Translations under genes and position numbers: made by a program
The notes under the pieces: model-generated
The model's input: the letters and a program-made list of their open reading frames with translations, nothing else
Databases searched by the model: none
What the model was told of the DNA's origin: nothing
NCBI GenBank assembly: GCA_964516635.1
Contig: CAZEZY010000086.1
Location: 1 to 10,125 of the forward strand
Origin: CAZEZY01 sp964516635
GTDB taxonomy: Bacteria; Pseudomonadota; Gammaproteobacteria; Burkholderiales; Burkholderiaceae_C
Direction: 5' to 3'
Length of the DNA stretch: 10,125 nt
Shown: piece after piece, positions 8,035 to 10,125 of the stretch
Position numbering within the stretch: position 1 is the first letter of the stretch
How the letters are laid out: each line of letters starts with the position of its first letter

Positions 8035-8367
8035 TCAGAAGGGGAATTTCATACCACCCGGAAGCCCGGGCATGCCCGACGTGATCTTGCCCATCTTTTC
8101 CTGAGACGTTTCTTCGGCCTTGCGCACGGCCGCATTGAACGCCGCAGCGACCAGGTCTTCCAGCATGTCCTTGTCATCGGCCAGCAGACTGGGGTCGATC
8201 GTGACACGCTTGACGTCGTGCTTGCATGTCATCACGACCTGGACCAGACCGGCACCCGACTCGCCCGTGACCTCGATATGACCGAGTTCTTCCTGGGCTT
8301 TCTTCAGGTTGTCCTGCATGGCCTGAGCCTGTTTCATCAAGCCGGCCAGTTGACCTTTGTTGAACAT
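8035..8367 (-). CDS. ybaB: YbaB/EbfC family nucleoid-associated protein
   Basis: A small DNA-binding protein that forms a dimer and coats or bridges nucleoid DNA. It is conserved between dnaX and recR in many bacteria. The 110 residues match the family length. It has the typical N-terminus (FNKGQLAGLMKQAQAMQDNLKKAQEEL), a long helix; the central sheet (IEVTGESGAGLVQVVMTCKHDVKRVTIDPSLL); and a C-terminal Met/Gly/Pro-rich tail (GKITSGMPGLPGGMKFPF). The ATG at 8367 has a clear AAGGAA ribosome binding site (8372-8377 on the complement). It lies 32 nt after dnaX and 9 nt before recR, in one operon. Confidence 0.97.
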   Translation of the reverse strand: MFNKGQLAGLMKQAQAMQDNLKKAQEELGHIEVTGESGAGLVQVVMTCKHDVKRVTIDPSLLADDKDMLEDLVAAAFNAAVRKAEETSQEKMGKITSGMPGLPGGMKFPF

Positions 8368-8399
8368 GGAATTCCTTGTGTGCTGAAATGAATGAAGCG

Positions 8400-10037
8400 T
8401 CAGAGTGCCTGAACGCTGCCAGGCACCATTTTGCCTCCAAAGTCGCGCATCATCGCCTGAACAAACGGGTCGGCAAGCAAGGTGGCTTCGGCCGCAGCCA
8501 GACGCTCCCTGGCGGCAGACGCATGACGTCGGGCCGGGGTGTCCTCGGCGGGGCCCAGGCGAACCTGCAACTGCACCGCATGGCCCACCTGCGACAGAGC
8601 GGCCTGCAGCCGATCGCGGGTGCTGGCCTGGTTCAGCGAGGGGTTGCTGACCTCGATCGTCCAGACGGCGTCTGTTCGACCCACCAGTTGTGACTGCAGA
8701 GCCAGTTCACGCGTGAGCGCGGTGATGGCGTCGTTTTCGAGCAAGCGGTTCACCCAGTCGAACCAGAGATCGGCCAACGGCAAGCCGCTGTCGGTGTCCA
8801 AGACCGTTGGCGCGGGCATCGGTACCAGCAACGGCGCCAGCGCTGGTGCCGGCATGGGCTCGGGCGCTGGCTGAGCCGCGGGTTCAGGGGCAGGCGGCGG
8901 TGTCTCCACCGCTTTTTTCAGTGTTTTTTTTTCTGTCGTTGGCGGTTGAAAGGCCAGCATGCGCAGCAGGATCATGGTCATTGCCGCGTACTCATCCGGT
9001 GCCAGCCCCAGTTCCACCTTGCCATGCAGACAGAGGCTGTAAAGAAGCTGGGTCTGATCGGGGGGCAGCCACTGGGACAGCTGCGCCACCCGGGCGTCTT
9101 CCGGGTCGTTGGGCCGGGCATGGCCAGGCACCGCCTGAAACACGGCCATGCGCTGGAGCACGCCCGTCATGTCGTCCAGGGTGGACGCCGCGCTGTGCCC
9201 CTGAATCCGCATGGTGTCCACGGTATCCACCAGGGTCGCGCCATCGGCGGCGGCCACCGCCTCGATCAGTCGCCAGACGTGGTCGCGATCGGCCACACCC
9301 AGCATCTCACGGACGACTCCCTCCCTCAAGGCGCCGCCCCCAAAGGCGATGGCCTGGTCGGTCAGGCTCAGGGCGTCCCGCATCGACCCACGGGCCGAGC
9401 GGGCCAGCAGATGCAGCGCACCGTCGTCGGCATCAACCGCTTCGGCATCGAGCACGTGCCTGAGATGGGCCTGGACGGTTTCGGGCGCCATCGGACGCAG
9501 ATTGAACTGCAGACAACGGCTCAGCACCGTGACAGGCACCTTCTGCGGATCGGTGGTGGCCAGAACGAACTTCAGGTATTCGGGCGGCTCCTCCAGCGTC
9601 TTGAGCATCGCGTTGAAGGCCGTGTTCGTCAGCATGTGGACTTCATCGATCATGAAGACCTTGAAACGGCCCTGAACCGGTTTGTAAACGGCCTGTTCCA
9701 GCAAGGTCTGGACCTCGTCCACCCCACGGTTTGACGCCGCATCGAGTTCGGTGTAATCCACAAAACGGCCGGCATCGATGTCGCGACAGGCGTTGCACAC
9801 CCCGCAAGGCGTGGCGGTCACGGTGCCTGAGCCATCGGGGCCGGTGCAGTTCAGCGACTTGGCCAGGATGCGGGACACGGTCGTCTTGCCCACCCCCCGG
9901 GTGCCGGTGAACAGGTAGGCGTGATGCAGGCGCTGGGTGGTGAGTGCGTTGCACAGGGCTTGCACCACATGCGCCTGCCCCACCATTTCGGCGAAATGCT
10001 TGGGGCGGTACTTGCGAGCCAGGACAACGTATGACAT
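8400..10037 (-). CDS. dnaX: DNA polymerase III clamp-loader subunit tau (gamma by slippage)
   Basis: DnaX is the ATPase of the clamp loader, which places the beta clamp on primed DNA; the long tau form also ties polymerase III cores to the helicase. The 545-residue product shows Walker A GTRGVGKT (45-52), a zinc module (C64, C78, C81, C84), DEVH (131-134), sensor 1 (ATTDPQKVP) and the arginine finger SRC (173-175). The clamp-loader collar ends near 365. A Pro/Ala-rich linker (about 378-412) leads to the tau-specific C-terminal domain (about 418-545). E. coli tau is longer (643). Codons 369-371 lie in a run of nine A in the mRNA, a likely slippage site for making gamma. The ATG at 10037 gives the standard start MSYVVLARKYRP; no Shine-Dalgarno sequence precedes it. 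Confidence 0.98.
   Translation of the reverse strand: MSYVVLARKYRPKHFAEMVGQAHVVQALCNALTTQRLHHAYLFTGTRGVGKTTVSRILAKSLNCTGPDGSGTVTATPCGVCNACRDIDAGRFVDYTELDAASNRGVDEVQTLLEQAVYKPVQGRFKVFMIDEVHMLTNTAFNAMLKTLEEPPEYLKFVLATTDPQKVPVTVLSRCLQFNLRPMAPETVQAHLRHVLDAEAVDADDGALHLLARSARGSMRDALSLTDQAIAFGGGALREGVVREMLGVADRDHVWRLIEAVAAADGATLVDTVDTMRIQGHSAASTLDDMTGVLQRMAVFQAVPGHARPNDPEDARVAQLSQWLPPDQTQLLYSLCLHGKVELGLAPDEYAAMTMILLRMLAFQPPTTEKKTLKKAVETPPPAPEPAAQPAPEPMPAPALAPLLVPMPAPTVLDTDSGLPLADLWFDWVNRLLENDAITALTRELALQSQLVGRTDAVWTIEVSNPSLNQASTRDRLQAALSQVGHAVQLQVRLGPAEDTPARRHASAARERLAAAEATLLADPFVQAMMRDFGGKMVPGSVQAL
8897..8918 (+). terminator. Terminator-like hairpin antisense to dnaX
   Basis: On the + strand, GCGGTG-TCTC-CACCGC (8897-8912) is followed directly by TTTTTT (8913-8918), and a run of nine T follows five bases later. 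This is the form of an intrinsic terminator, lying inside dnaX on the opposite strand. It may be only a by-product of the dnaX slippage signal, or it may stop antisense transcription. The 6-bp stem is short, so efficiency is uncertain. Confidence 0.35.
8897..8932 (-). promoter_or_regulatory. dnaX slippage/frameshift site: A9 run, A6 run and GNRA hairpin
   Basis: Read as mRNA, codons GAA AAA AAA ACA hold nine consecutive A (8924-8932 on the complement). CACTG, six A (8913-8918), and then a perfect 6-bp stem GCGGTG/CACCGC with a GAGA (GNRA-type) loop (8897-8912) follow. One extra A, or a -1 ribosomal slip, gives 13 new codons (N-T-E-K-S-G-G-D-T-A-A-C-P) and then TGA, a 384-residue product. One lost A gives H and then TGA at once, a 372-residue product. 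Both end just after the clamp-loader collar. An A9 run causes transcriptional slippage in Thermus thermophilus dnaX; E. coli dnaX uses a ribosomal -1 shift on A-AAA-AAG with a hairpin. Which mechanism acts here is inference. Confidence 0.7.
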
Positions 10038-10039
10038 GC

Positions 10040-10051
10040 AGCCATTCTATC
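10040..10051 (-). promoter_or_regulatory. Promoter -10 region of dnaX (12-mer shared with ligA)
   Basis: On the - strand this reads GATAGAATGGCT. The TAGAAT box (10044-10049) is followed by 6 nt and then the A of the dnaX ATG at 10037, which is the normal distance for a transcription start. That predicts a leaderless dnaX mRNA, in keeping with the absence of a Shine-Dalgarno sequence. No convincing -35 hexamer is seen. Confidence 0.4.
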
Positions 10052-10058
10052 TGTCGCT

Positions 10059-10064
10059 TACAAT
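10059..10064 (+). promoter_or_regulatory. Probable -10 box of the SRP RNA gene
   Basis: TACAAT matches TATAAT at five of six positions and lies about 6 nt before the expected 5' end of the SRP RNA near 10071. The -35 position, inside the dnaX start region (about 10035-10042), has no clear match. It faces the dnaX -10 box with only 9 bp between them, so the two promoters probably cannot be occupied together. Confidence 0.45.
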
Positions 10065-10070
10065 GGAGAG

Positions 10071-10125
10071 CGACGGGCCTTCCCGCATGGTGAAGCGGCC
10101 AACCGGGTCAGGTGGGGAACCAAGC
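10071..10125 (+). ncRNA. ffs: 4.5S signal recognition particle RNA (partial, 5' part)
   Basis: SRP RNA binds Ffh and targets ribosomes making membrane proteins to FtsY. The conserved Ffh-binding helix is visible at 10106-10125: GGTCAGG, then TGG (10113-10115), the GGAA tetraloop (10116-10119), CCA (10120-10122) and AGC, where the window ends. E. coli has TCC-GGAA-GGA at this place, so the closing stem differs but still pairs. The 3' half is outside the window. The 5' end is estimated from the -10 box and may be off by a few bases. A position divergent from dnaX supports the call. Confidence 0.85.

Noticed and set aside
8913..8920. The A6 run as a second classical -1 ribosomal slippery heptamer
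   Set aside because: Its codon phase is CTG AAA AAA GCG, so a -1 slip would move a Lys tRNA onto GAA. That does not fit the X-XXY-YYZ rule; only the A9 run does.
10031..10045. Alternative ATG for dnaX at 10045
   Set aside because: It is 8 nt upstream and out of frame with dnaX. The frame it opens does not resemble a protein, while the ATG at 10037 gives the conserved DnaX N-terminus.

Overview
This 10.1 kb, GC-rich window reads as ordinary chromosomal housekeeping DNA from a betaproteobacterium, most likely of the order Burkholderiales. The reasons are the dnaX-ybaB-recR block beside a divergent 4.5S (SRP) RNA gene, the map-glnD pair, and betaproteobacterial-looking LigA and RecR sequences. 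I see no insertion sequence, phage gene, CRISPR array, integrase, toxin-antitoxin pair or other mobile cargo.

Layout. Positions 1-166 hold the 3' end of a tRNA (probably tRNA-Pro), a small intrinsic terminator, and a complete tRNA-Arg(UCU). Only 21 nt later, map (methionine aminopeptidase) and then glnD (PII uridylyltransferase) run on the + strand. A short secreted monohaem c-type cytochrome follows with its own promoter and strong ribosome binding site. Its 3' end overlaps by 11 bp the end of ligA (NAD+-dependent DNA ligase), which lies on the - strand. Further upstream on the - strand come an orphan periplasmic substrate-binding protein, then recR, ybaB and dnaX as a tight operon. Divergent from dnaX, at the right edge, the SRP RNA gene begins and is cut by the window end.

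How the genes work together. dnaX (clamp loader), ybaB (nucleoid-associated protein) and recR (recombinational repair) form the classic replication and repair operon, and ligA joins nicks in the same processes. map and glnD serve protein maturation and nitrogen signalling. SRP RNA serves membrane targeting. The cytochrome and the binding protein are the only accessory-looking genes.

The most interesting signals are regulatory. (1) dnaX carries a run of nine A residues in its mRNA, then a run of six A and a perfect GNRA-loop hairpin. Both alternative frames stop within 14 codons, which predicts a gamma-like short form of 372 or 384 residues besides the 545-residue tau. (2) The same hairpin read on the other strand is an intrinsic-terminator-like structure lying antisense inside dnaX. 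(3) An identical 12-mer containing a TAGAAT -10-like box precedes both ligA and dnaX, and at dnaX its spacing predicts a leaderless mRNA. (4) map appears to be expressed from the tRNA transcription unit. No wholly new system is evident.
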